Below are positions 29,123-38,556 of a stretch of 64,000 nt of DNA, one piece after another. Made by a program: the position numbers and the translations under genes. Source of the stretch: Paulinella micropora (Eukaryota > Cercozoa > Imbricatea > Euglyphida > Paulinellidae); contig WBZZ01001190.1 of the NCBI GenBank assembly GCA_019918135.1, positions 171,001 to 235,000 of the forward strand, given 5' to 3'. The notes beneath the pieces were generated by a model. It was not told the DNA's origin. It saw only the letters and a list, made by a program, of their open reading frames with translations, and searched no databases. Every line of letters starts with the position of its first letter. The first letter of the stretch is position 1.

Positions 29123-29420
29123 CTGCACAATCCCCCCTGCACCTTGGACGAGCGGGTGCTCCGAGGGGCCAGGGGTGCGCTGGAGCGGGGGGTCTTGGAG
29201 ATTTTTTGCGCGCCCGCACCTGCTCGGGGGGCCGAGCACCCGCTCGGTCGCGGCAGGGGGGGGGGGTGTGCAGGCCGCGCCGGAAGGGAGGTCTACGTGC
29301 ACTGAAAAAGACCAATAAAGGGGGAAAGTTTTGGTTTCGGACCACCAGCTGCACAATCCCCCCCGCACCTTGGACGAGCGGGTGCTCCGAGGGGCCAGGG
29401 GTGCGCTGGAGCGGGGGGGG
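29123..29420. repeat. Direct repeat of about 70 bp with an inverted core copy
   Basis: Copies at 29123-29192 and 29349-29418 share CTGCACAATCCCCCC and CACCTTGGACGAGCGG and continue through GGGGCCAGGGGTGCGCTGG. Between them at about 29234 is an inverted copy of the core (GAGCACCCGCTCG). The second copy runs into a long G run. This gap (28911-29602) otherwise has no convincing gene and lies just upstream of the origin-binding helicase. Confidence 0.8.
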
Positions 29421-29602
29421 GGGGGGGGGGGGAAGGGGGGGCGTGGGGGTTTTTTTGCGCCGCACTCCCTGAGCCCAAAAGACCCGAGCGGGTGTTTCCG
29501 CCACCCCCGGGGATTGCGCGGCTGCTGCTGGGGGGCAAAGAGGAACTGACGAGCTGTGTGATATGAAGGGCTCAGGGAGAAAGGGAGGATCCAAGAGGAG
29601 TC

Positions 29603-29833
29603 ATGCGTGTGTGTATTTTGTGTTGTGGCAGGCTATGGTCAGAAGGGGACGAAGACATCGGTGCACTGAGTGCCTTAGTGGAGCTACTGGCAGAAGAGGA
29701 CGAGGACGAGCCTAAGGGCAAGAAAAAGGGACGCCTTGTAAGTGAAGTTTCTGGGCTGGTTTTGTACGAGAAAGCGGATCTGGGGCGGGTGGCGGAACTT
29801 ATCGCCGAAAAGAGATTTGATTGGAGATACTGA
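29603..29833 (+). CDS. N-terminal segment of the origin-binding helicase (before in-frame TGA)
   Basis: ATG 29603 opens a 76-codon frame that ends at TGA 29831-29833. The helicase frame continues directly after it. The segment is acidic, then Lys-rich, then protein-like up to the stop. The TGA is followed by CTA, the known eukaryotic readthrough context. A GTAAGT at 29738 and a branch-like TACTGAC over the TGA offer another explanation: an intron from 29738 to about 29870, which would also keep the frame. Without this segment, the first ATG of the helicase is at 29951. Confidence 0.5.
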   Translation: MRVCILCCGRLWSEGDEDIGALSALVELLAEEDEDEPKGKKKGRLVSEVSGLVLYEKADLGRVAELIAEKRFDWRY

Positions 29834-32800
29834 CTATATTTGCACGACCTGTATACCTCCGTCAACGAGCGCGAGGGGCTGGAAGTGCATTACCGCGCGC
29901 CTCCCGGGGTCAAGACATGGCGAAAAGGAAACAGGTCCGTAGGGTCCCGAATGTATGCAGACACAGGTCTTCAAGGTGCACCAGCGGCCCTGCGGCGTCT
30001 GGTGCTGCACGGAGATACGGCGTTGCAGCTTCCCAATTCAGCGGGGTTCCTGTTGTACTGGCTGGCGTCTGAGCTGAAAGTTGCGCCATCTAAGAAGCTG
30101 AAGTCTTTGCAGGAATATGCCCAGCAACACGAAGAGTTCTTGCAGAGAGTCGGCAGTATGCTGGGGGTCGATTCTACATGGGCTGGAAAGATTATGGAGG
30201 AGCTCGTTCATGGAGGGAAGATGTTGTTGCTGCCGGGGGATGCGGAGGAGAAAGGGGCCGGGACGTACCCGATGCTGGCAGACTTTATGCAGAGCCTGCG
30301 GGCGGCTACGAGGGGTCTGCGGTACTACTTCAAGAAGCTTTGGCGCTGGTGCTGCGCGCAGAAGGAAAGGTCCCGGAGCCCTGATGGGAAGATCAAGCTG
30401 CACAAGAGAACGGGGCGCTTTGTTCATTTTCTTACGGCCCATTTTGAAGGCGAGATCATGAAGCGTTGTATTGACTTTGTGGGTCCGGCCAACGTGTCGG
30501 TGCTGGCGCACGATGTTTTGTACGTTCGCGGCCCCGCCTGCCGGGTAGAAGCGGCAGGGCTGAATGCTTATATTTGCGAGCGGGGCCCCCTGTCGGGGGT
30601 GGAGACGTCCAGACGCAATGCCAAGAAGATGAGAGTAAGGGGCAGGGCAGTGCCTGTGCCCACGTTGCTTCCTCCGAGCGTAGAATGGCGAGTATTTCTC
30701 GTGGACGAGCAGGCAGGCGACAGAGAGGCGCTGTACGCTCGGTACCAGTTGGAAGACGATGTACGGAAGTTTTTCGCGTTTTATATCGTGTACGCACGGG
30801 CCAGTGATTTGTACCTGATAAAAGAAACGGGCGAACGCGTGATGCACCGGGTGTCGTTCGACAAGCACAGAGTACAGGTGATTAACGGGTTCACCGGGCT
30901 GGGCAAGACGGTGGTGGGCTTTGCCGCAGTCTGTGCGCTGCTAAGAGAAGACAGGCACGCGCGGGTGATCTGGGTCGTGGGCAGGGTTTCTCAGGCGCAG
31001 GATAGTACTCCGCGGCTAGAAGACTATCTGTCTGCCCACGGGCTGGGGCACATGAAGGTCTGTTTGTACGAGAAGGCCACACGGCAAGAGATTCGCGAAG
31101 CACAAATCCTGGAGATTCAACAAGAATCTATCTGGAAGATTATCTTGCCGCAGAAAGGTGCAAATCAGGAACCAGAGATCTGGAGGCCGGACCTGGTGGT
31201 GTTGGACGAGGTACTGCTGATCTTGAGCCAGTCGGTGTGCGTGGAGACGAACGGGATGAAATTGCGGATCAACGACTCTGTGCTGAGGATGATTTGTGAA
31301 AGGGCCCCCCGGCTTTTGTTGCTGGACAAAGACTGCATGCGGACTTCGCACGTGAGGGACTTTCTGTTGTGCGAGGGGGGAGGCGTGTGTCGCCAGCAGG
31401 GCAAGTTGTCGGAAGTGGAGGCGCAAAAGGAAATCCAATTCCATTGCTACACGTACGTGCCACCGCATCTACAACGGGGCCTGCAGGTCGTATCTGCGTA
31501 TCAGGATTTTTTCCAGGGCATCGTGGACGGGATCCGGGCTGGGAAAAAGTTTATTGTTGCGTGTCAGACGCAGAAAGCCGCTGCGGCGCTCTATGACAGG
31601 CTGCAGGAAATGTTCCCGCACCTGTGCCCCCGACGCCCCTGCGCGCCGGGTGGGGGCGGGGTAGAGTTTGTGCGCGAGACGGTGCCGCTGGACCCGCGCG
31701 AAAGAACCGCGGAGCAGCGAGAACTGGTTTCGAACGAAAACCGCCTTCGCGCAAGCTGGGCAGATGGTGCCTGCATCCGTCTGTTGGACGGACAGACCAG
31801 CAACTCCAGCGCCAAGTTTTTGATTCAGACGATTAACGACTTCTTCTCCGAAGAAGGCCCCAGGGGGCTGATCCACACCTCGCGCGTGAGCGTGTGCGTT
31901 GATATCCGGGTTTTGCTGGACTTAGTTTGTTTGCTCTGTGGTTACAGAAAGAAAATGTCGAGGTTCGGCCCCCCCGCGCGGGTCCTGTGCCAGATGCTCA
32001 TGCGAGCCCGGAGGACGGTGGACCCCGTCGTGAAGGCCTATTTCGGGGAGGGGGGCCTGTCCAGTATTCCGCGGATGTTCGAAGGCATAGACGAGACCGT
32101 GTTGCCCTGGGAACACTGCTCCCAATTCCAGCGCTTGGATCGCAATTACTCGAGCAAAGAGCAGCGGATGCAGGCACTGTACAAAACTGCTCGCAAACCT
32201 AACCCCTGGATGGCTTTAGACAGTGCCTATGCCTGGGGCGGCGAGGTGAAAAGAGACGGCAAGGTTATGGTAAGACAGGTTGCTAGCACTACCAAGCTTC
32301 GGCTGCTCGCGTGCCTGACCGAGTCTGCCAAGAGCGTAGGCGCGGCAATCTGGGGCTGGATCGTCGCGCAAGATATGGACATTGTTCTGCCTCCCCGCCT
32401 GAGCGAGGCTGAGCGGGAGGCTCTGAGGGCGGGAAGGCGGGGCGACGCGCAAGGGGGTGGCAGGGACGGCAGGCAAGAAGAAGAAGGAGGAGGAGGAGGA
32501 GAAGAAGAAGAAGAACAAGGGGAGCCAGAGGCAGAGATGCTGGATGAGAATGGCAGGGCAGAGCGCGCGCGGGCGCCCATGCTGCAGCCAGACGAAGTAG
32601 TTATCTGGCACGGCATCTCCTGGTCGGAGCTGAAGGAGCAGAGCGTGCGGACACGAGTGGAGTTTCTCGAGAACAAAGAGCGTGAGCGTCTCTTCGACCA
32701 CGAAGTAGCAGAGCTCGCAATCCTGCGCGTCCTGCAGCGCTACCCAGGGTCGCTGGAGAAATTCAAGAAATTACGCCGAGAGCTGTCTAAGGAGTTGGAA

Positions 32801-33484
32801 GAGCAAGGCGGTGACGAGATAGACGTGGGGTGGAGGGTTTGGAAATGGGTCAGGAGAATAAAGGCTTTGCTTGCACAGGCCAAGAAAGCCGTTGCGAGCC
32901 TTGACAACCTGTCGATTGTTTTGGGCCCCAAAACGGACGCCGTGCGGCTTGACAAAAAGACTGCCAAACCCATCCCGATGAAGGCTGCCTCTGCTCTGGC
33001 CATGCACCGAGCCGTGAATCGCTTAGCCACGAAGGTTTTTGGAGCTGCCTCGCTTGAGCAGTTCTTGGCAGACTCCGAGACCGCTTATCCTTTATCCGTT
33101 CTGTATCAAAAAGAAAAGCTCTTGCGAAAACTAGCGCAGCAGGCGCGGGATGCACAGCCCGGGGTATCCGACGACAGGCAGGGCGAAAAGAGCAGCGCCA
33201 AGCAGCTAGCCAAATTTTTACTGTCCAACGCAGGTTACACGATGGTTGAAACAGGCCAGAAGAAGCGCAGGCAGGTCGATGGAAAGCGGACCAGCTACAA
33301 CACATTTACAATCCAGAAGAAGCCTCAGGTCCATGACTGGGCTACTTTTCATGACAAGATGTGGGAGGAGAGCGGGGAGCGCGTCGAGAAGGCGGCGGCG
33401 GCCCGTCAGCAAAAGAAAAAGAGAAGAAGAAGCGGGACGGACAAGGAGCGCAAGCGCAAAAAGGCGCGGCGCGACAGGCAATGA
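29834..33484 (+). CDS. Herpesvirus UL9-like origin-binding helicase
   Basis: About 1,215 residues. It has Walker A GFTGLGKT (residues 350-357, counted from 29840), Walker B LVVLDEV (452-458) and motif III-like LLLLDKDC. A late motif, CQMLMRARR, resembles the Q-x-x-R-x-R motif of origin-binding SF2 helicases. The N-terminal 340 residues are not recognised. An acidic Glu/Gly linker (nucleotides 32470-32520) separates a C-terminal helical domain ending in a basic nuclear-localisation-like tail. Herpesvirus UL9 proteins bind the lytic origin and open it. Here the order primase, zinc-ribbon, helicase on one strand supports a replication cluster. There is no close ATG at the beginning, so the start is unsettled. 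Confidence 0.75.
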   Translation, partial: LYLHDLYTSVNEREGLEVHYRAPPGVKTWRKGNRSVGSRMYADTGLQGAPAALRRLVLHGDTALQLPNSAGFLLYWLASELKVAPSKKLKSLQEYAQQHEEFLQRVGSMLGVDSTWAGKIMEELVHGGKMLLLPGDAEEKGAGTYPMLADFMQSLRAATRGLRYYFKKLWRWCCAQKERSRSPDGKIKLHKRTGRFVHFLTAHFEGEIMKRCIDFVGPANVSVLAHDVLYVRGPACRVEAAGLNAYICERGPLSGVETSRRNAKKMRVRGRAVPVPTLLPPSVEWRVFLVDEQAGDREALYARYQLEDDVRKFFAFYIVYARASDLYLIKETGERVMHRVSFDKHRVQVINGFTGLGKTVVGFAAVCALLREDRHARVIWVVGRVSQAQDSTPRLEDYLSAHGLGHMKVCLYEKATRQEIREAQILEIQQESIWKIILPQKGANQEPEIWRPDLVVLDEVLLILSQSVCVETNGMKLRINDSVLRMICERAPRLLLLDKDCMRTSHVRDFLLCEGGGVCRQQGKLSEVEAQKEIQFHCYTYVPPHLQRGLQVVSAYQDFFQGIVDGIRAGKKFIVACQTQKAAAALYDRLQEMFPHLCPRRPCAPGGGGVEFVRETVPLDPRERTAEQRELVSNENRLRASWADGACIRLLDGQTSNSSAKFLIQTINDFFSEEGPRGLIHTSRVSVCVDIRVLLDLVCLLCGYRKKMSRFGPPARVLCQMLMRARRTVDPVVKAYFGEGGLSSIPRMFEGIDETVLPWEHCSQFQRLDRNYSSKEQRMQALYKTARKPNPWMALDSAYAWGGEVKRDGKVMVRQVASTTKLRLLACLTESAKSVGAAIWGWIVAQDMDIVLPPRLSEAEREALRAGRRGDAQGGGRDGRQEEEGGGGGEEEEEQGEPEAEMLDENGRAERARAPMLQPDEVVIWHGISWSELKEQSVRTRVEFLENKERERLFDHEVAELAILRVLQRYPGSLEKFKKLRRELSKELEEQGGDEIDVGWRVWKWVRRIKALLAQAKKAVASLDNLSIVLGPKTDAVRLDKKTAKPIPMKAASALAMHRAVNRLATKVFGAASLEQFLADSETAYPLSVLYQKEKLLRKLAQQARDAQPGVSDDRQGEKSSAKQLAKFLLSNAGYTMVETGQKKRRQVDGKRTSYNTFTIQKKPQVHDWATFHDKMWEESGERVEKAAAARQQKKKRRRSGTDKERKRKKARRDRQ

Positions 33485-33600
33485 AAAAAAAAAAGCTTGT
33501 AATTAAAAAATCTCGACTGGGAGTCTTATTCCCCGGGGAAATTTTTTTATCCATACTACTCATTCTAGGGCCGGGTTGCACTTTGTACATTCTGCGCTAG
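33481..33600 (+). CDS. Possible 39-aa basic/TM peptide
   Basis: The ATG overlaps the helicase stop (ATGA at 33481). The product has a Lys-rich N terminus and one hydrophobic helix (IFLSILLILG), ending in TAG 33598-33600. The overlapping start would allow reinitiation. Evidence is limited to position and hydrophobicity. Confidence 0.35.
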   Translation: MKKKKLVIKKSRLGVLFPGEIFLSILLILGPGCTLYILR

Positions 33601-33628
33601 CCTGCCAAAAAAAATAGATTATGATCCT

Positions 33629-34675
33629 TTAATCGACCAATCCAGGCTCTAATCCTGCCCAAAACTCTAGCTTGTCTTTTGCTTCTTTGCAGGACAGCTT
33701 CGCCGCCCGCGTGTACCAATGCATGGCCTGTGTTAAGTCCTTTGGCACGCCCCTGCCGTTTTCGAAGCAGAGTCCCAGCCTATACTGGGCATCACTGTCG
33801 CCTTGTTGTGCAGAACGCGAAAGCCAATAGAAAGCCTCGGCGTCGTCAGATAGCATTGTGCCCAACTGAAGCTGTGCCTGGGCGTCATCTAGTTCCGCGG
33901 CACGCATGAACCACCTCAGGGCCCTGACTTTCTTCCTATGAACTAAACAGAATATGCCGATTACCCAGAAAAATTCGCCGATCCTCCTCCACCCAGGAAC
34001 TTCGTCGTGCCCTTGCTCTGCCGAACGTTCCCACCAGCGCAAGGCTTGCGCCTCATCCGCTTCCACACCGTGGCCAGCATAAAAACAATTTCCCAGGTAA
34101 TAATGAGCGTGGGCGTTCCCCTGTTCGGCCGATCGTTTAAACCACTTGAGAGCTCTGGCGTAGTCCTGAACCACGCCCTCGCCCTCACTGTAGCAAATAC
34201 CGAGCAGCAATTGTGCTTGGGCGTCGCCTTTGTGTGCCGAACGCTGGAGCCACTGCCAGCCCCAGTCTCGGTCCTTGACCACTCCCCATCCTTTGCAGTA
34301 GCAAAGACCGAGCAAACGCTGAGCTTTCGCATGCCCTTGTTCCGTCGCTCTCTGCCACCAGCGCACTGCTTGGGTCCAGTCGCTGGCTACGTTCTCTCCA
34401 TCGAAATAGCAAACCGCCAGCCGATACTGTGCCTCTGGATCTCCCCCCCTCGCGGCCTGCATGTACCACTGCATGGCGCAGCTAGGGTTTCTATCCACGC
34501 CAAAGCCGTGCATATAATGGAATGCTAACAGACGCTGAGCATATGGTTTGCCCTGTGTCGCAGCCTCTGTGTAGCAGCGTAGCAGCTTGGCTGTTTCCAC
34601 GTCGCTGTCTAGACCCACCAGGTAGCAATTGGGTGGGTCATCCTGCGCTCGTGCCTTTTCGTCACGTTCGCTCAT
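33629..34675 (-). CDS. Sel1-like repeat protein
   Basis: The product is 348 aa from ATG 34675, intact. About eight Sel1/TPR-like repeats run through residues 35-335, each with the pattern A-x2-xLG-x2-Y-x2-G-x-GV-x2-D-x3-A-x2-W (for example AQLLLGICYSEGEGVVQDYA and AHYYLGNCFYAGHGVEADEA). One repeat is replaced by a hydrophobic insert (FFWVIGIFCLV) that may be a membrane or packing helix. Sel1 proteins are scaffolds for protein complexes, often in ER quality control. It could be an adaptor in host interaction, by inference. Confidence 0.9.
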   Translation of the reverse strand: MSERDEKARAQDDPPNCYLVGLDSDVETAKLLRCYTEAATQGKPYAQRLLAFHYMHGFGVDRNPSCAMQWYMQAARGGDPEAQYRLAVCYFDGENVASDWTQAVRWWQRATEQGHAKAQRLLGLCYCKGWGVVKDRDWGWQWLQRSAHKGDAQAQLLLGICYSEGEGVVQDYARALKWFKRSAEQGNAHAHYYLGNCFYAGHGVEADEAQALRWWERSAEQGHDEVPGWRRIGEFFWVIGIFCLVHRKKVRALRWFMRAAELDDAQAQLQLGTMLSDDAEAFYWLSRSAQQGDSDAQYRLGLCFENGRGVPKDLTQAMHWYTRAAKLSCKEAKDKLEFWAGLEPGLVD

Positions 34676-34767
34676 TTCCTTGTGTTTTGCCCTCCTGCCC
34701 TGGTATGTCCAGGGGCAGTCCCCTCTTTCCGTCAGCTTCCTCTCGCAGCCCCTGGGCCACCGAGGAG

Positions 34768-34810
34768 AGGGGGGGGGGGGGCGGGGCGTCCCCCCAACCC
34801 CCCCTTTTTT
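34768..34810. repeat. Intergenic G-run/C-run tract
   Basis: G12-CGGGGCGTC-C6-AAC-C6 followed by T-rich sequence, in the gap between the divergent Sel1 gene (minus) and the small two-TM ORF (plus). Confidence 0.6.
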
Positions 34811-34941
34811 TGCCGTTTTTTTCTTCTTTCTTTCCTGGAAAGGAAGAGAAGGAGAGGAAAGGAGGAATCCATTATTATTAGTTTTTTTGTTGCTTTTTTT
34901 CTTCTTTTTTTCGCATCATCCAAGTTGAGAGCAAGAAGAAG

Positions 34942-35118
34942 ATGATGCTGATGCTAGTGCGGTGGGTTCTAGGAGCGCTGGTCCTTCTAGTAACCCACGT
35001 CGTAATCGCGCGGGGCAGCGAGCGCGGCTGTGGTTGCGCGATTTCTTCTGCACCCGTTGGCGGGGGATGCTTGGTTCTGGTCTTGATCGCAGCTCTCTTG
35101 TCTGCGGCAGAATTTTAG
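34942..35118 (+). CDS. Small two-TM protein, 58 aa
   Basis: ATG 34942 to TAG 35116-35118. The product has a hydrophobic N-terminal helix (VLGALVLLVTHVVIA), a short Gly/Cys/Ser loop and a second helix (CLVLVLIAALL). A poly-A and TTTTATTAAA region follows at 35165-35185 as a possible 3' end. It lies between a typical intergenic tract and the paralog B promoter. Hydrophobic periodicity and placement support it. Confidence 0.4.
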   Translation: MMLMLVRWVLGALVLLVTHVVIARGSERGCGCAISSAPVGGGCLVLVLIAALLSAAEF

Positions 35119-35348
35119 TGCCCGGGCGTCGGGTTTTGTTGCTGGTAGTTGAACCAAGTTTACAACAAAAAAAAAGTTTTATTAAAAAAAGACCCCCGAG
35201 TTTTCAATTCCTCCCCGAACTTGTGTGCTCACTGCGCCGTCGCGCCCCGCCCCGCCCCCCCCCCTCCCCCTCTACACTACACCCACTCCACCCCCCCCCC
35301 CCTCTCCGAGGGGGGGAGAGTGTGTGTGTGTGTGTGTTAAAAAGTGAG

Positions 35349-36570
35349 ATGAGTGGGGTGCAACTGGTGGTTACGTCCTATCAGCTGAACCCAGATGGCA
35401 GCACGGGGGCTGTGCGAGAGAAGTTAGCATTGACGGCGCCAGAAGTCGCAGAGGGTGTAAGTATAGACAAGCTAAAAGAAAAGCTGAGGTTAGGTAATAA
35501 AGTTTGTCTGCGTCAATCGGACACACCCGTTACGTGGTGTGAGCACCGCGGGAAAGCCGTCATCCCAGACTGGTGGAGCGATACAACAAACGGGCAACAC
35601 GTTGTCCCGCTTGAGCTGCGGAGCTACACGTATGAAAAAAAGGAGTTTGGCCTGGCTGGTGGGTGGCAGGTGGCAGTTACGATTGCGCAACACAAGTATT
35701 TTTCCCAAGACAAACTAGTCAAGGAAAGCTTGCAGCCGTCTATTTCATTTCTGTCGGGAGTGTCAGCGACAGGGGCAAGGCAGCCCCTTGGCGAGGAAAA
35801 CCCGCCGCCAGCGGCGGCGAGATTGTTTGAAGTAGGCTCGCTGTTTAGTAACTCGCCAGTCCGGATTTCACAGAGCATCTTTCACAGGACTGAGCCCTTT
35901 CAGCTTCGGCAAGCGCGGAGTTACTGGACGGCGCTGTCGGAGGCGCTGCAGTACTTGATCGTGGATCGGCAGGGCCCCCCTGCCTGTGGGAACAGAAGGC
36001 TGCAAGAGTTGTTCGACTTGGACGAGGAGTTGAGTCTGGCACTGGTTGGACGGCCCCGCATCTTTGCAGCGCCAGTACCCATTTTCTCCTCCTCGGGCAC
36101 TTGGTTGGCCCGCCAGTCTGGGGGCGATGATGATGCCAGTAGTACTACACAGAAGGTGGAGGCCTTTCTGCGGCGGTGGCTGGACTGCTGTGGAATGGTG
36201 TTACCGACAGCCTGGGTGCTGTGCTATGATGATGCTGCTGCGCGCATCATCGAAAGCAGAGCAAAGCGATTGGAGCACTGGTGCACGGTGCTGGGGCCGC
36301 AGGCCGTGCGCTGTGTCATGGCGTGCCTGCGCGAATACGGGATCTCGGCGGAGGTTTTGGCTACCAACGAGCGTTTGAACGCTTGGCTGTCAAGTGCGGC
36401 AAGCCTCCGAAGGAGGTCACCTGCACAAGCTTTTAGCTAAGCAAGTTATTGCCCAAGTTACAGACAAGGCCGGCCACGCTAGCTGCGTCCTGCAGAAGCT
36501 TTTGGATGATGCAGAAGCTGCAGGAGCGCCACGAAAGGAGTGCTGCCAATACTGCGGGGACCAATTTTAA
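35349..36570 (+). CDS. Paralogous protein family member B (CxYC tail), one frameshift
   Basis: ATG 35349 follows a C-rich tract and a GT repeat. The product matches member A (24429-25512) throughout but is longer in the middle. The main frame stops at 36440; another frame from about 36415 carries a natural C terminus ending CCQYCGDQF before TAA 36568-36570, matching the CQYC end of member A. The joined length is about 405 aa. Shared invariant Trp, Cys and His residues near the N terminus suggest a structured domain. No family was recognised. Confidence 0.65.
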
Positions 36571-36588
36571 TATTAAAAAACAAAGCAG

Positions 36589-38022
36589 TTAGATCGTAGC
36601 CGGGGGCGGCTCTACGCCGGGAGGGCACCACAGCGTGCCCCGTTGCTCGCCGGGTCTTGCATAGACATCGGTTCGGTAGTGTTCAAGCTGTTGGCGTAGC
36701 GGTGCAGCTAGCTGCAGCTCTAATTCTGAAATCTGCAGGAGCCAGCGATAAGCGTCCGCGCTCGCCAAGAGCTGGATGCGTTTTCTGACCCGGCGCTCCA
36801 AACTGGATGTTTCGTGGTGATAGGCGTAGAGTCTGATTTGCAGGAGTTTTTTTTTGGGGCCGCCGGCCTTCCAGACGAGGAGCGAGGGCTCCGCCAGTGT
36901 TGCGTGCTCGTTGCGATGCACCCTCACTCTAACCGAGGCTCTCCAGCCGCCATGGAGCCTGGAGCTGCGGAAGATGCATTTGCGAAAGAGCAGTAAGGAT
37001 TTAGTCCAGCTGCAGGGTTGTTGATGGCGCGGGGGTAGCGTGTAACTGGCGGCCAGCTTTTCCGCGCCCACATTCAGGCACTTGGCGGCCCTCTCCCAAG
37101 CCTCTGGGCCAAGGAACAACGTTCCCCGCGAGGTTCTGCTCAGCGCCAGCGCGTCGCGCCCTTCTAAAAATGATCCGACGTGTTGCAGAACATCCATGGG
37201 CAACGCAAAGCCCGAATTCTGCTGGCCCGGTATGTCCAGCAGGCAATAGCCGGAGAGGTATTCGAACCATCTCTGCAACTGCCCATGACTGTAAGTATTG
37301 TCCAAGATTGCTTGTAGCATTTCCATGGCTGAGCCGGGTTTTACGGCGGCGTGCAGTTGGGACTCGACGACTGGCCACGGATCTTTAGGGGGGTTCATGT
37401 GCGAGTAGCTCTTTAAGATTTGGCAGCACTGTCGCGCCTTGAAGAAAAGAGCAAGGGGCTGGCCGCGCCGCCGCAGCCCAGCCTCCTCCACACACCGTGT
37501 TGATAGTAGCTGACAGAAACGCTCCTGCCACGAGTCCAGGTGGAGGGGAGCGACGCGCCTGAACCTTGCCCATTCTTGCAAGCCCCGACGCGCTGCGCTG
37601 GGGGTCGTCTGCAAATCGCAGCCAGGTCCCAACACCTCGAAACGCAACCGTGCAAAGTTGGGTAGCTCGCACTTCTTAAACAAAGTCTCAAGCTCGCTAA
37701 GGCGCCTGCTGTGCCTGCGCAAATTCGTGCCCCCCACCGCCATCACGATCACTTCAAAGTCCTGCTCAAACTGCGCTAGAAAGCCCCTGGGGCGTTCCAG
37801 TGACCATACATCACCGGCTTCGCAAAGCCGGTTCTCGGTCGCAACAAGCTGCCCGCCCCGGCCCTGCGTCAATCGCCGCTTTAGCTCATCGAACGCGGGG
37901 CCTCTTGCATCATCACACTCAGGGATGTGCCAGCTGCGCCCCTCAGTCCCCTCCGCGCCCAGCACCGCACGCGCCAGTGCTACCCAACAGCGATCAGCAA
38001 GCCCCGGCGTGGCCACTACCAC
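36589..38022 (-). CDS. DUF1152-like plus F-box protein
   Basis: About 478 residues. The N-terminal half has VIVMAVGG and then LRFEVLGPGCDLQ, aligned with the same block in the 2655-4243 protein, but the glycine-rich GGGGD motif is changed. Residues about 280-325 form an F-box (LPMDVLQHVGSFLEGRDALA). No ATG is in frame; the first codon here is GTG. An ATG at 38113 in another frame begins a short segment that would connect by one shift and add a Lys-rich KKKKKRGRP stretch, a possible nuclear signal. F-box fusion suggests that the DUF1152-like part either is a ligand sensor or recruits a substrate to an SCF ligase. Confidence 0.6.
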   Translation of the reverse strand: MVVATPGLADRCWVALARAVLGAEGTEGRSWHIPECDDARGPAFDELKRRLTQGRGGQLVATENRLCEAGDVWSLERPRGFLAQFEQDFEVIVMAVGGTNLRRHSRRLSELETLFKKCELPNFARLRFEVLGPGCDLQTTPSAARRGLQEWARFRRVAPLHLDSWQERFCQLLSTRCVEEAGLRRRGQPLALFFKARQCCQILKSYSHMNPPKDPWPVVESQLHAAVKPGSAMEMLQAILDNTYSHGQLQRWFEYLSGYCLLDIPGQQNSGFALPMDVLQHVGSFLEGRDALALSRTSRGTLFLGPEAWERAAKCLNVGAEKLAASYTLPPRHQQPCSWTKSLLLFRKCIFRSSRLHGGWRASVRVRVHRNEHATLAEPSLLVWKAGGPKKKLLQIRLYAYHHETSSLERRVRKRIQLLASADAYRWLLQISELELQLAAPLRQQLEHYRTDVYARPGEQRGTLWCPPGVEPPPATI

Positions 38023-38164
38023 ATGGATCGTGATACCGGCGACGGCGCCAGGTCTACCGCGCTTTTTCTTCTTCTTCAGCGGCTGTGCGGCGGCAAGGAC
38101 ACTGCCCCCCCATCGTCACCCGACTCTCGGCGCCGTCGCTTTGTTGCCGCACAAAAAAGAAAAG

Positions 38165-38310
38165 ACATCCCCCCCCCCTCCCCAAAAAAATGAATCTCAA
38201 GGACAATGGGGAGGTAACAAGAGAGCGGGGAGGGCAGGGGGGGGGGGGGTGCGCCCCCCTCCCCGCCCCTCCCTTCTCCACCTCACACCCCCCTCCCCTC
38301 CTTTTCCCAG
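38165..38310. repeat. Intergenic C-run and G-run/C-run tract
   Basis: C runs, an A run, then G12-TGCG-C6 and a CT-rich tail, upstream of the DUF1152/F-box gene and ending at the dispersed hairpin element copy 2. Confidence 0.6.
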
Positions 38311-38337
38311 CCTCCTTTTTCCGGTCGATTCTGGGGA

Positions 38338-38426
38338 GCGCCGGTCAGCCCGCTGCCGCGGGCTGGAGGGGGAGCAGGGGGGGTTCGGGGGGCAGCATGC
38401 CCCCCGGCAGCATGCCCCCCGGCGCC
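38338..38426. repeat. Dispersed hairpin element, copy 2
   Basis: It is bounded by the 7-bp inverted repeat GCGCCGG/CCGGCGC (38338-38344 and 38419-38425). Inside are CAGCCCGCTGCCGCGGGCTG, GGAGCAGGGG, and two copies of GGCAGCATGCCCCCC. It lies in an intergenic gap. Confidence 0.8.
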
Positions 38427-38436
38427 TAGTAAAGAC

Positions 38437-38556
38437 ATGATTTGCGGTTGCAGAAAGGGAGGCACGCAGCTCTGCAGTTCGGCTTGCAAGCAGTCGGGTC
38501 CTTGCCCCAGCGCCAAGAGCTCAGCCGCCGACCGGGCTTTGGTTGAGCAGAGCTAA
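38437..38556 (+). CDS. Possible 39-aa Cys-rich peptide
   Basis: ATG 38437 to TAA 38554-38556. Five Cys occur in the first 23 residues (CGC...C...C...C), a metallothionein-like density. It starts right after hairpin element copy 2 and its stop overlaps the convergent MYND gene end. It may be chance. Confidence 0.25.
   Translation: MICGCRKGGTQLCSSACKQSGPCPSAKSSAADRALVEQS

Noticed and set aside
28985-29594. ORFs on both strands between the zinc-ribbon gene and the origin-binding helicase
   Set aside because: Pro/Gly/Arg-rich products from G/C runs and direct repeats, with no codon structure.
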